Shown: positions 25,904 through 35,323, numbered from the stretch's first letter. The stretch: 64,000 nucleotides of DNA from Oscillatoriales cyanobacterium (GCA_004292745.1 RDXH01000004.1:1-64000); one strand, 5' to 3'. Numbers and translations are program-made. The notes: generated by a model not told the origin, from the sequence alone.

Positions 25904-27232
25904 TTAACTCTTGATTTGTAATGGTCTACCTCGCCAAGTCCATCCCCAACCAGTTTCGGTTTTAATTGCAGACCCGATCGCGATCGCCGCCACTAATGTT
26001 CCTCCCAAACCTCCCAACCACCAGTATTTCGTGGAACAGTCGGAAATCTCGGCACCTAAACGTCGCAGATTGTACTGTTGCCAAATTACGATTATTGCTA
26101 ACAGGGAAGAAGGCCCTTCGACTCCGCTCAGGAACCGCTTCAGGAAGATGGAAGAAGGAAGATGGAAGAAGTCACCCCCCCCTACCCCCCCCAAGGGGGG
26201 AAATTCAGGAAGAATGAAGAAGGAAGAAGTAAACCCGCCACCAAGGGGGGAAGGAAGAATGAAGAGGGAAATTATCTGTTTCAGAATAATGAATAATCCG
26301 ATCCAGGGAATTGGATAGAGAAATAACATAATTGCTGCCATATAAACCATCATTCCCCAACTGCGGTTAGCACCCAGATATAAATTCTTTGTCCAGCCTT
26401 CCCACAAGGCGCTCCAAGACCGATACATCCGCACAAATGCCAAATTTGACCCTGCATAAAGTCCTAGCTTTAAACCCGCACGTTTGATGCGTCTGGATAA
26501 TTCTACATCTTCGACAATTTCGCCAGCAACTGCTTCGTGACCGCCGATTTTTTCGTAGGCCGATCGCCTAAATAGCATGAATGGCCCAGCGGCAAAAGCA
26601 CTGTCTACTGTCGGATCGTTGACGGCGGTAAAGTCGAAGCAAACTGCTAGGTGATTGAACATTAAGGGCTGGACTAACCATTCGGCGAAACACTCACAAA
26701 CCAGGGCGGGCATACAGGTTAGTAGGTCAATTTTTTCGGTTTCGACGGTTTCCAGGGCGGTTTCGATCGCCAGGGGTTTGAGTCGAACATCAGCATCGAT
26801 AAATAATAAGAAATCTCCCGTTGCTACCTCGACAGCTTGGGCGCAGGCCCAGTTTTTGCCCGCCCAATATTCGTTGGCCGGTCGGGGCTGACCTGCTAAT
26901 ATTTTGAGGCGGGGGTCATTAACTTGCTGTTGGAGAGTTTGGGCGATCGCCAGTGTGTCGTCTGTGGAGCGATCGTCTACAATCAAAACTTCTAGGTTGT
27001 CCACAGACAGCGGTGTACTCTCCAAAATGGCGATCGCGCAATCCCGAATATTCTCGGCTTCGTTGTATGCTGGTACGATTACAGAAATTTTAGGGAACTG
27101 AGCAGTAGAGGGTGCTGACTGCTGAGCCGGACTTTTACCCGTTCGAGGTGCGTTTTCGACCGATCGGCGTAAATTCTTAGTGTAGGCTGTACTGACAATT
27201 AGGGAAAAAATCAGCAGGGTTAGCAATATCAA
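25904..27232 (-). CDS. GT2 glycosyltransferase (HpnB/CruG-like) with repeat-derived insert
   Basis: 442 residues, starting at TTG nine bases after GAGG. An N-terminal membrane helix precedes a GT2 domain: ISVIVPAYNEAENI, VLIVDDRSTDD, FIDADVRL and EIVEDVELSRRIKRAG. Three or more C-terminal helices follow. The layout matches glycosyltransferases near hopanoid genes (HpnB) and cyanobacterial carotenoid glycosyltransferases (CruG); acceptor unassigned. Residues about 323-374 (LPSPLGGGFTSSF through FLSGVEGPSS) are encoded by CCCCCC-AAGGGGGG and cttcgactccgctcagg repeats inserted in frame between two membrane helices. Without them the protein would be close to 390 residues, the usual size. Confidence 0.82.
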   Translation of the reverse strand: MILLTLLIFSLIVSTAYTKNLRRSVENAPRTGKSPAQQSAPSTAQFPKISVIVPAYNEAENIRDCAIAILESTPLSVDNLEVLIVDDRSTDDTLAIAQTLQQQVNDPRLKILAGQPRPANEYWAGKNWACAQAVEVATGDFLLFIDADVRLKPLAIETALETVETEKIDLLTCMPALVCECFAEWLVQPLMFNHLAVCFDFTAVNDPTVDSAFAAGPFMLFRRSAYEKIGGHEAVAGEIVEDVELSRRIKRAGLKLGLYAGSNLAFVRMYRSWSALWEGWTKNLYLGANRSWGMMVYMAAIMLFLYPIPWIGLFIILKQIISLFILPSPLGGGFTSSFFILPEFPPLGGVGGGDFFHLPSSIFLKRFLSGVEGPSSLLAIIVIWQQYNLRRLGAEISDCSTKYWWLGGLGGTLVAAIAIGSAIKTETGWGWTWRGRPLQIKS

Positions 27233-27459
27233 AGTGATGTTACCTCAAAATTTCGTCGCGGTCACGCAGTTGACTTGGTTAAATACTAAAAAACATTACA
27301 GCAAAAAGCTAGTCGATCGCCCGGAAAGTTATTTTGGCGATCGCTCTTGCTATAATTTGTGAGCATCTTTCGCTCAACGGGGCTTCATGGGTCAAACCAA
27401 GCACCCGGTTAGCGAGGGTAAAAACCGAAGATAGATATCAGTTGTCAGAGGATACTGCA

Positions 27460-27567
27460 ATGGGTGAATTTCTTACCGTCGATGTATTAGCAGACGGGAT
27501 AGCGATAGTGGGTGCTTTGGGTTTCTTCTTTTTGGGATACCAAGCTTTGCAGATGTTAAAAAAATAA
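27460..27567 (+). CDS. Small single-helix membrane protein (35 aa)
   Basis: 35 residues from ATG 27460, preceded by agaggatactgca, a good ribosome site. A short polar start (MGEFLTVDVLADG) is followed by one hydrophobic helix (IAIVGALGFFFLGYQALQML) and a KK tail. Size and shape match the one-helix subunits of thylakoid complexes, but it does not match PetG, PetN, PetM, PsbX or Psb30 as I know them. The frame is open upstream to 27334, but that part has no ribosome site and poor composition. Confidence 0.65.
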   Translation: MGEFLTVDVLADGIAIVGALGFFFLGYQALQMLKK

Positions 27568-27569
27568 AG

Positions 27570-27805
27570 TATGGCAGAAGCTAGAAGCTAGAAGCAATAA
27601 GCAAGAAGCTAGAAGGAAGAAGCAATAAGCAATAAACAAGAAGCTAGAAGCAAGAAGCTAGAAGCAAGGAAAAAACTATTCCCAATCCCTTCGCTTCGCC
27701 CAATGCCCCATGCCCCATGCCCCATGCCCCATGCCCAATCCCAGAGCTTCGCTTCGCCCAATCCCGGAGCTTCGCTTCGCCCAATGCCCAATGCCCAGGA
27801 GCAAC
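27570..27805. repeat. STRR blocks: agaagct/caataag and ccccatg units
   Basis: A first block of gctagaagcaataagcaaga-like units is followed by tandem ccccatg heptamers and two copies of cccagagcttcgcttcgccc-like units. No gene is supported. The block separates the small membrane protein from the WD40 kinase. Confidence 0.85.
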
Positions 27806-27817
27806 TAAGTTATTATC

Positions 27818-30319
27818 ATGGTGAGCCAACTTTTAGATGGACGCTATCAAATCATTGAAGTCATAGAAACAGGAGAATTTGGACTAACCTATCTCGCTAA
27901 AGATATTCGCCGTCCAGGTGAACCTCAGTGTTTTGTCAAGCACCTGCGTCCAGGTAGCCGCGAACCGAAATTAATTAATGCTACGCGCCGTCTTTTCCAA
28001 AAAGAAGCAGAAGTTCTAGAAAAGCTGGGTTTACATGACCAAATTCCTCAATTATTTGCTTATTTTGAAGAAAATGAAGAGTTTTTCTTAGTAGAATCAT
28101 TTATTGCTGGTCACTCCTTATCCACAGAGATTGTCCCCGGCAAGCCACTCACAGAAGAAAAAATGATTTCTTTGCTGAAAGAACTGTTAGAAATTTTGGT
28201 ATTTGTACATGGACATGGAGTAATTCACCGAGATATCAAACCAGCCAATTTAATTCGCCGCTATGCCGACAATAAATTAGTTTTGATCGATTTTGGGTCG
28301 GTGAAAGAAATACATATAGCCCAAAGACAAGCGCCGGTGACTGTGCGGATCGGGACTCTGGAATATATGCCGATCGAACAATTTCAATATAACCCCCAAC
28401 TCAATAGCGATATCTATGCTTTGGGAATGATGGGCATCCAAGCGATTACTGGCGTGCCGGCTTACGATTTGCCGAAACTGCGAGATTTGAAAAATTCTAA
28501 TAAAGGCGAAATAATTTGGCGCCATTTAGCAACCTGTTCCCAAGGGCTAGCTGATGTTTTAGATAATATGGTGCGCTACGATTTTCGGGAACGATATCAG
28601 TCGGCGACGGAAGCTTTAGCCGATTTGAGAAAAATAGGCGATCGCTCGCGATCGCGCATTCCCAAACTCACCATATATCGCGAAGAAGTCGATCGACGCA
28701 CTAGCAGTCGCGGTGACATTACAGTTGTCGGCCGCAGAATATTAGACGAACTGCGTGTCAGTTTGGAATTGCTACCAGAAGAAGCAGAAGCCATCGAAGA
28801 CGAGGTATTGAATCCTTACCGCAAATACAGGGAAAAAGGGGAACGCTACGAACAAGCAATGCTAGAAGCAATGCAGCAAGAATATCCGTTTTCTGCGGCA
28901 ACTCGCGACGAATTAAAACGATTGCAGCAAGTTTTAGGACTTACGGATGAAGATGCCGCCAACATAGAAGAATTAGTCGTCCCTAAATCTTTATTCGCCA
29001 AATTATATAAGGCAATTTCTACAGTCTTAGCAGGACACGGCAAGTCTAATCAGTTCCCTGGGGAAACTATTTCTCCACTGAACTTGCCGCCCAGTCAAGA
29101 GACCTACTCACCGCTGAATTTAAACGGAAAAACTGACTTGACTGTCAAGAATACAGCACCAGTTGCCCCGCCGAAAAATCCCAAATTCAATCCTTTACTT
29201 GCGGGAGCTGCAATGGCGGCTATTTTAGCGGCGATCGGCGGAATTTATGGCTATTTGAAATGGCAAGAATGGCAGCAGCGACTGGCGAGGGACTCGCAAC
29301 AAGTTAATCAAATTAATGCTCTTTATCAAGAAAGCAATTATGAAGACTGCATCGGCGAAATACCAAAAATTGCTAACACTTCCACTAGCTATTTATCAGC
29401 TAAAAACTTACAGGAACAATGCCAAGCAGGCCTCCGCTGGCAACACCCCAAAGTCAAAAATTTTGCTCAACATTCCGATGCAGTTGGAGCAGTTGCTTTT
29501 AGTCCAGATGGCTTGATATTAGCCAGCGGTTCCAAGGATAAAACTATCCAAATTTGGGATTTAGCTACAGGTAAATCGCTCCGTACTTTTCAGGGTGATT
29601 CATCCACCGTTTGGTCTGTTGCTTTTGACTCAAATGGCTCGCGATTGGTAACTGGTACGGGTTTTTGGAGAGTGATGCTGTGGGATTTGAAAACAGGGCA
29701 ATTGATTCGCAGTCTTGACCATAATGCTTCTGTTTGGTCCGTGGCGATTAGTCGCGACGGTAAACTAATTGCTAGCGGCAGTGGAGATAAGACAACCAAG
29801 ATTTGGGATGCCGTAGATGGCAGACTAATTAATACTTTGCCAGACCATACAGATTTTGTTTATTCTGTGGCTTTTAGTCCCGATGGTAAAAGTTTGGTAA
29901 GTGCTTCTAAGGATAATAAAATTACAATTGTTGATGTGGTAACTGGGAGGTTGCTCAAGACTCTTGATGGTCATGCGGACCAGGTGAGAACCGTGGCTAT
30001 TAGTCCCGATGGCAAAACATTAGTTAGTGGTTCTTATGATGAAAGTATTAAAGTTTGGAATCTGGAAACCGGGGAGTTGATTCGTTCTCTTAAGGGACAT
30101 TCTGATGATATTGTATCGGTTGCTATCAGTCCTGACGGGAAATTTATTGCTAGCGGTAGTAAGGATAAAACTATTAAAATTTGGGACTTGGCTACTGGTG
30201 AATTGCTGAATACTTTGACCGGACATTCTGATGAGGTTTATGTGGTGACTTTTAGTCCCGATGGTAAAACTATTGCTAGTGGTTCTAAAGATAATACTAT
30301 TAGGTTGTGGGTGAGATAA
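27818..30319 (+). CDS. Ser/Thr protein kinase with seven C-terminal WD40 repeats
   Basis: 833 residues. The Hanks-type kinase domain (about 8-280) has a modified glycine loop (ETGEFGLTY), an invariant-type lysine in CFVKHL, the catalytic HRDIKPAN near 135 and DFG near 157. A linker with helical segments follows (about 310-400), then a membrane helix (LLAGAAMAAILAAIGGIYGY, about 460-480), and seven WD40 repeats (about 545-833) forming one propeller outside the membrane or on its other face. Such kinases are frequent in filamentous cyanobacteria; substrates are unknown. The propeller probably senses or docks partners. The gene stands alone. Confidence 0.9.
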   Translation: MVSQLLDGRYQIIEVIETGEFGLTYLAKDIRRPGEPQCFVKHLRPGSREPKLINATRRLFQKEAEVLEKLGLHDQIPQLFAYFEENEEFFLVESFIAGHSLSTEIVPGKPLTEEKMISLLKELLEILVFVHGHGVIHRDIKPANLIRRYADNKLVLIDFGSVKEIHIAQRQAPVTVRIGTLEYMPIEQFQYNPQLNSDIYALGMMGIQAITGVPAYDLPKLRDLKNSNKGEIIWRHLATCSQGLADVLDNMVRYDFRERYQSATEALADLRKIGDRSRSRIPKLTIYREEVDRRTSSRGDITVVGRRILDELRVSLELLPEEAEAIEDEVLNPYRKYREKGERYEQAMLEAMQQEYPFSAATRDELKRLQQVLGLTDEDAANIEELVVPKSLFAKLYKAISTVLAGHGKSNQFPGETISPLNLPPSQETYSPLNLNGKTDLTVKNTAPVAPPKNPKFNPLLAGAAMAAILAAIGGIYGYLKWQEWQQRLARDSQQVNQINALYQESNYEDCIGEIPKIANTSTSYLSAKNLQEQCQAGLRWQHPKVKNFAQHSDAVGAVAFSPDGLILASGSKDKTIQIWDLATGKSLRTFQGDSSTVWSVAFDSNGSRLVTGTGFWRVMLWDLKTGQLIRSLDHNASVWSVAISRDGKLIASGSGDKTTKIWDAVDGRLINTLPDHTDFVYSVAFSPDGKSLVSASKDNKITIVDVVTGRLLKTLDGHADQVRTVAISPDGKTLVSGSYDESIKVWNLETGELIRSLKGHSDDIVSVAISPDGKFIASGSKDKTIKIWDLATGELLNTLTGHSDEVYVVTFSPDGKTIASGSKDNTIRLWVR

Positions 30320-30358
30320 TCATTCTAGGGGAAAGTTTGACATTTTAGATGGGAGATT

Positions 30359-31762
30359 TTAGATTTTCCATTGAAAATTGAGTCCACAATTGACAACTGA
30401 CAACTGCTCTAATTCCTCGTGATTTGGATAAATGTCCATTGAGTCTTCTCGTATCTTAAAATAATAGTAGAGATTAGCCACAGTTAAATCTGATATTTCT
30501 TGCCAATTGGAGGGGGCTAAAGCTGGATATCCAGTGGCGATCGCCTGTTGGCTGATATAAAATTCCTGTCCTCGGCGGAGTTCCGGCTTGAGGGCGATCG
30601 CTAGCTGGTCCCGCAAGGAGAGAAAGTGAGACTTTTGCTTTAAATCTTCATAGAGTGAAAATTCCGGGGCTACTATAGTGAATGGAGTCTGGATCGTGCT
30701 TTTTAAATTATCTACAGTTAGTCGATCTAAACTCGCTAATTGGTGCTGATCTTTTGGGGACAAAGTTTGCATCCAATCAGCCTCCAGATGCCAAAATTCC
30801 AGCGCATTTAAATCGTGACCGAGAATTCTGACAATTTCGGGAAATAAAAAATCTAGTTCTAGTTCCGATTGGCATTCTTTAACAACTGTTAGACAATGTT
30901 GACGGATTTTTGATTGGAGTTCCCGGAGGCGATCGCTAACCATATCATAGGCGCGCTGCAACTGAAACGTAACGGCGATCGCCTGTTCTATCACCCAAAC
31001 GCATTCCATTTTCCTCATTTGTGCCGCGGAACACAACCCCTCCAAAAAACAGGAATTTTCATAAATTTTTAAAGCCTCAAACAACTCTTCGCGCCCGCTA
31101 TTTATTTCCGAATTCCGCAGTTTCACATCCCCTACAGTCAGGGCAGACTGGCAGCGTTTAATCCCTTTAGAAAAAACATCATAACCATTAACCAATTGCT
31201 GGCGATGTACCTCAAATTTTGAGTCATGAGCCACCTTATAAATCTGCTGAATTACCTCTACTCCTTTGTCTTTGAGGATATGCCTGAGATCGATAAAACC
31301 CTCTTTAATTTTTAGCCTTTGCTGCTTTGCTTCTTCTTTTAATTGTAATATTTGTTCGAGATTTACTGCTGACAAAATTGTGGAGGATACATTCCCGACA
31401 CCAATAACAGCAGTAGTGGCTTGCATCACAGCCAAATTAATTTTTAGTGAATTAAGCACTCTGTATATTTTTTGAAATCCCACATGAGTTTGAGCAATCT
31501 GCAAGGGTGCCATTGTCAGATGCACAGGGGCTACCAATGGCTCCAGGGGGCTACCTCCTGCCAAGTGTGCTAGCAATCCTAAAACTCCGCGACTTTCTGG
31601 AATTTCACTCGTTGATTGATAAAATATTTTGGCAATCTCCACAAACTCCCCAGTCACTGGATCTCTAGCTGCCGGCAGCAATTTTCCTGTTTGGGTAGCA
31701 GGCTGTACCAGGTTGCCAGTATTGAGTAGAGCCTGAGTTGTAGGGGTGAATACATAATTCAT
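30359..31762 (-). CDS. Unrecognised helical protein with a hydrophobic segment (467 aa)
   Basis: 467 residues from ATG 31762. The N-terminal 100 residues are glycine/proline-containing, followed by one strongly hydrophobic stretch (LKINLAVMQATTAVIGVGNV and on to about residue 135). A long alpha-helical region rich in Q, E, K and R follows (LEQILQLKEEAKQQRLKIKE and beyond). There is no P-loop, signal peptide or catalytic motif. A hydrophobic hairpin before long helices recalls alpha-helical pore-forming proteins, but this is only a shape similarity. It is divergent from the next gene with 78 bases between their starts, so the two may share control. Confidence 0.6.
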   Translation of the reverse strand: MNYVFTPTTQALLNTGNLVQPATQTGKLLPAARDPVTGEFVEIAKIFYQSTSEIPESRGVLGLLAHLAGGSPLEPLVAPVHLTMAPLQIAQTHVGFQKIYRVLNSLKINLAVMQATTAVIGVGNVSSTILSAVNLEQILQLKEEAKQQRLKIKEGFIDLRHILKDKGVEVIQQIYKVAHDSKFEVHRQQLVNGYDVFSKGIKRCQSALTVGDVKLRNSEINSGREELFEALKIYENSCFLEGLCSAAQMRKMECVWVIEQAIAVTFQLQRAYDMVSDRLRELQSKIRQHCLTVVKECQSELELDFLFPEIVRILGHDLNALEFWHLEADWMQTLSPKDQHQLASLDRLTVDNLKSTIQTPFTIVAPEFSLYEDLKQKSHFLSLRDQLAIALKPELRRGQEFYISQQAIATGYPALAPSNWQEISDLTVANLYYYFKIREDSMDIYPNHEELEQLSVVNCGLNFQWKI

Positions 31763-31840
31763 GTTGTGGCTCAGTTTGCATTCAAAAAGGCAGATATTGT
31801 GTATTGTATGCTATTTAGGGAGAGAGAGGAATAAAAAGAA
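31763..31840. promoter_or_regulatory. Divergent promoter region between two unknown genes
   Basis: The 78-base AT-rich gap separates the start codons of two divergent unknown genes. It must hold both promoters and any shared operator. A tattgtgtattgtatgctat stretch offers possible -10 elements. No clear palindrome was seen. Confidence 0.4.
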
Positions 31841-32866
31841 ATGAATGAATATCTCAAGGTATTCCAGGCTATTACCCAGTTTAGCGATCGATTGCTCGCA
31901 GACGAATACAAATCCCTAGAAATGAAACAGTCAGCTACTAGCCTCAGTGTAGATGTGCAACCCTGCATTCAAGAAATCAAGCAATCTGCCCTCAGACTCC
32001 AGGCTTTACTTCAGGTGTGTTTTAAAGATGTATCTCATGCTGAGGATATCTGGCGTAGCAAGCCGAGAATTGCTCAAGCATCTTCGGTGGATATTTGGGA
32101 GCAAATTGGCAAACTCAGCGGATGCGATGCTAGAATTCGTAATTTAGGAAAACAGGGCCAATATGAAGCTGTTGTTAAAGTTCGCCAACTCTGGAAAGAA
32201 AAGGCTGCTAAGTTACAAAATCAGTGGTTTTTGTGGGATGAACCTCAGCAAAAGTTTCAAAGAGATACTATCGGTTTTTATGAGAAAAATAATTTACATA
32301 AAGAGTTACGAAATGAAGTGAATTCTCATGCCGAGCGGGTGGTTTTGGTTGTAGAAAATGAAGTTTATGTAATTTTTAAAGAATTACAAGGTCTAGACAT
32401 AGAAAAACTTGAATTTTGTATTGAATGTTTCGATAGTCAAAGTCAATCTAAATTTAGAGAGCAAGTACAGTCCATAGGCGGAGAAATTGTCTCTAAGTTT
32501 ACCGAACCCATGAAATATTTGCCAATTTCTGATATGAAGACTTTTAAAGAAAATGTCAAAATTCCTGTGGAAACTCTGGTGCATAAAAGCAATATGGGAA
32601 TCAGTTTGGTCGATTTTGAAGAATGTTGTAAATTGATTGGAGCTATTATAGATAATTTGATTATTTTAGTATTTGAAGACAGGATTAATTTAGCTATTCA
32701 AACAATTGAAAAAATGATGAAGTTCTACCATGATTTTTTAGATAAGCAGGTGAGATACCAGAAAGAAACACCGGAACAGCGAGCGGCCCAAAAAGATTGG
32801 ATGGAATTGCAGTTCCAACAACTCCGGGAAGTTCAGCAGCATATTGAATCAGTCATTGGTCAATAG
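31841..32866 (+). CDS. Unrecognised all-helical protein (341 aa)
   Basis: 341 residues, predicted almost wholly alpha-helical and soluble, with heptad-like stretches (for example SVDVQPCIQEIKQSALRLQA and VRQLWKEKAAKLQNQWF) and a charged C-terminus (QFQQLREVQQHIESVIG). No catalytic motif, cysteine cluster or membrane segment is seen. Its divergent pairing with the 467-residue helical protein suggests that the two act together, perhaps as a two-component assembly, but nothing in the sequence proves it. Confidence 0.6.
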   Translation: MNEYLKVFQAITQFSDRLLADEYKSLEMKQSATSLSVDVQPCIQEIKQSALRLQALLQVCFKDVSHAEDIWRSKPRIAQASSVDIWEQIGKLSGCDARIRNLGKQGQYEAVVKVRQLWKEKAAKLQNQWFLWDEPQQKFQRDTIGFYEKNNLHKELRNEVNSHAERVVLVVENEVYVIFKELQGLDIEKLEFCIECFDSQSQSKFREQVQSIGGEIVSKFTEPMKYLPISDMKTFKENVKIPVETLVHKSNMGISLVDFEECCKLIGAIIDNLIILVFEDRINLAIQTIEKMMKFYHDFLDKQVRYQKETPEQRAAQKDWMELQFQQLREVQQHIESVIGQ

Positions 32867-33010
32867 TTATTGGTTATTGGTTATTGGTTATTGGTTATTG
32901 GTTATTGGTTATTTGTTATTTGTTATGGGTTATTTGTTATGGGTTATGGGAGGCAGAGCCTCCAGGTATGTATTCCCAGGAAGATCCTGGGAACAAGATT
33001 CAACCAGACT
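32866..33010. repeat. STRR (ttattgg heptamers) and two short hairpins
   Basis: At least six tandem ttattgg units (about 32869-32912) are followed by ttatttg variants. Two self-complementary motifs come next: ggaggcagagcctcc and ttcccaggaagatcctgggaa. They lie just after the stop codon of the 341-aa protein. Confidence 0.85.
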
Positions 33011-33066
33011 CAAAACCAACAAAACAAATAACAACTAACCATCAACAACAGTCAACAGTCCACTGA

Positions 33067-33390
33067 CTATTGATATTGACCGCTGATTTCGTAGGCGATC
33101 GCCCCGAAAGAGGCTAAGCTAGCTAAAATTAACATTCCTGCTGGCATGAATTTGCGAGTTTTTACTAACCGCAGAATAAACACAACTACTAAAACAGCAG
33201 AAATGGCGGCTGCTAATATCAAACCCCAACTTTGTCCCATGAGCTGGGCGATCCCAGCTAAAATTAGCAGCGAACCGCTAACGAGACCTGAAATTAAGGA
33301 GGCTTGGCTTTTTGCCTTGACGTAGCCCATGATGCCACCAATCAGGGTTAAAGTGCCGTAGCCCAGGGCTGCTGCTATACCTAAATTCAT
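33067..33390 (-). CDS. TMEM14-family membrane protein
   Basis: 107 residues with four hydrophobic helices, matching the TMEM14 (UPF0136) fold: the N-terminal GYGTLTLIGGIMGYVKAKSQ and SLISGLVSGSLLILAGI are characteristic. Plant plastid members such as FAX1 export fatty acids; the bacterial function is not known, though lipid or fatty-acid movement is a fair guess. A ribosome site (AGAAGGA) precedes the ATG. Confidence 0.88.
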   Translation of the reverse strand: MNLGIAAALGYGTLTLIGGIMGYVKAKSQASLISGLVSGSLLILAGIAQLMGQSWGLILAAAISAVLVVVFILRLVKTRKFMPAGMLILASLASFGAIAYEISGQYQ

Positions 33391-33448
33391 TTTTTATCCT
33401 TCTGATTTCACAAGTGCATCTAAATTTATACAGCGCGGCCTGCAATTA

Positions 33449-34822
33449 GTGTCACGAATTGTTAGAAAATTTATTAAACCCCACTGGGATATTTCACTTC
33501 GTTATACAACAGCAATTATGTCGGCCCTAACTTCTGGTGCGATCGCCCAAATTCGCTACTTCCAACGTCAAGCAGCATCCCTGTTGCTATATCAATCTGT
33601 CTTCAAAAGCCCTGCTGGTCAAGCTTTTCTGGATTTGCTGCAAACCCTGCACCACAGCGAAGTCAGCGGTTTTGACTGTCTGACAGCCTATGGGAATTGG
33701 TTTAAAGTTCAGGCTGCTCAAAATGTGAGCTGGAAAGATTTCCTGATTTCCCAAATCCTCAAAGACGAAAACCCCTTTTCTCGCCAATCTCAGAAAACAG
33801 ATTTTGCCAGTTTGTCTCCCGCCTTAGTAGAGGCCGCGCGACATGATTTGCAAGTATTACAAAATCTTTATCAATGCAGTGGGGAGCAGTTGAGTAAGTG
33901 GGTGCGAGTCGCTGGACAACTTGAAGCCATACCTCCGATTTGGGATTCCGAAACTATCAAAGAAAGCGATGGTTTGCCTCTGCATGGAAAACTGGAAAAT
34001 TGGTCTACTGCTGCGGAATCTTTGGCAGAATATTACCGAAAGTTTGGCACTGGTTTATTTGCACAATATCGCGCATTTCAGTGGAAAAATGGTCATTTGG
34101 CGAGTATTTATCATCCCGATCTCATCAAGTTGAAAGAGTTGGTTTGCTGCGATTGGCAGCGAGATGCTTTGGTCAAAAATACGGAATTTTTGCTGGCGGG
34201 TTATCCGGCTTTGCACGTTTTGCTATACGGTAGTCGTGGTTCTGGTAAGTCTTCTCTGGTGAAGTCGCTGTTGAATGAGTTTGGCGATCGCAATTTGCGC
34301 TTGATTGAAGTATCTAAATCCGATTTGCAAGATTTACCGCTAATTATGGAACAGTTGCGAGGTGTTCCTCAGAAGTTTATTATTTTTGTAGATGACCTTT
34401 CATTTGAGGAAGATGATGATGCTTTTAAAGCCTTGAAAGTGGTTTTAGAGGGGAATGTCACCGCCAAAGCTCAAAATGTAGTTGTTTACGCCACATCTAA
34501 TAGGCGGCATTTAATTCGAGAGTTTTTTGACGATAGACCCCGCCCCCGCGATGGTGATGAAATTCACGCTTGGGATACGGTGCAGGAAAAGCTTTCATTT
34601 AGCGATCGCTTTGGCTTGACTTTAACTTTTGAACCGGCCGATCAAAACACTTATTTAACCATTGTCCGACATCTGGCACTCCTGGCTGGCATCCAACTGG
34701 CACCTGAAGATTTGGAACACCGGGCTAAAGAGTGGGCAACTCGCCGTAATGGGCGATCGGGCCGAACAGCCCGACAGTTTGTAGATTTTCTGAAGGCAGA
34801 GTTAGCTCTTTCACAAAAGTAG
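33449..34822 (+). CDS. DUF815-type AAA+ ATPase
   Basis: 457 residues from a GTG start (a later ATG at 33519 is possible). The N-terminal half is helical and unassigned. The C-terminal ATPase has Walker A GSRGSGKSS near 259-267, Walker B IIFVDDLSFEE, sensor-like VVYATSNRRHL, and SDRFGLTLTFE with a C-terminal lid (GRSGRTARQFVDFL). This is the DUF815 pattern, found across bacteria; the biochemical role is unknown. The TerB-like gene follows after 34 bases on the same strand, and the two are likely co-transcribed. Confidence 0.88.
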   Translation: MSRIVRKFIKPHWDISLRYTTAIMSALTSGAIAQIRYFQRQAASLLLYQSVFKSPAGQAFLDLLQTLHHSEVSGFDCLTAYGNWFKVQAAQNVSWKDFLISQILKDENPFSRQSQKTDFASLSPALVEAARHDLQVLQNLYQCSGEQLSKWVRVAGQLEAIPPIWDSETIKESDGLPLHGKLENWSTAAESLAEYYRKFGTGLFAQYRAFQWKNGHLASIYHPDLIKLKELVCCDWQRDALVKNTEFLLAGYPALHVLLYGSRGSGKSSLVKSLLNEFGDRNLRLIEVSKSDLQDLPLIMEQLRGVPQKFIIFVDDLSFEEDDDAFKALKVVLEGNVTAKAQNVVVYATSNRRHLIREFFDDRPRPRDGDEIHAWDTVQEKLSFSDRFGLTLTFEPADQNTYLTIVRHLALLAGIQLAPEDLEHRAKEWATRRNGRSGRTARQFVDFLKAELALSQK

Positions 34823-34856
34823 TACAATTCAAACACTAAAGAATGAGGAAATTACC

Positions 34857-35303
34857 ATGGGTTTATTTGATAAAGTAGCGCAGACTCGCCAACATAGTGA
34901 TGTCACTTTGGGGCCGGCCGAAGCATTTGCAGCGATCGCCCTAATTGCCGTAGCAGCCGATGGTTACATTAATGACAACGAAAGTCAAGTCTTAAGCATC
35001 ACTTTATCTCGGATGCAACTGTTTAGAAGCTATCCGAATGATGTCATGAAAAAAATGCTCGATCGACTACTGATGCTGCTGCAAAGACAAGGAGTTCAGG
35101 TATTATTTAATGCGGCTTTAGCCACACTTCCCGACGAACTCAAGGAAACTGTTTTTGCGGTGACAACTGATATTGCTTTAGCAGATGGTGAAGTTTCCGA
35201 AGAAGAAGAACAGCTTTTGAACGATCTGTACATTGCCCTGGGACTTTCCGAAGAAATTGCCCTCAAAATAATCGACGTGATGTTGATTAAAAACAAAGGT
35301 TAA
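34857..35303 (+). CDS. TerB-like (tellurite resistance B family) protein
   Basis: 148 residues, all-helical. Two internally related acidic segments, VAADGYINDNESQVL and LADGEVSEEEEQLL, are the metal-binding helices typical of TerB. Ribosome site GAGGA is seven bases from the ATG. TerB proteins are linked to metal sensing, membrane-associated stress complexes and some defence loci; tellurite resistance itself is unlikely to be the natural job. It is placed directly behind the DUF815 ATPase. Confidence 0.85.
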   Translation: MGLFDKVAQTRQHSDVTLGPAEAFAAIALIAVAADGYINDNESQVLSITLSRMQLFRSYPNDVMKKMLDRLLMLLQRQGVQVLFNAALATLPDELKETVFAVTTDIALADGEVSEEEEQLLNDLYIALGLSEEIALKIIDVMLIKNKG

Positions 35304-35323
35304 AACAAATCAGGAGAAAATTC

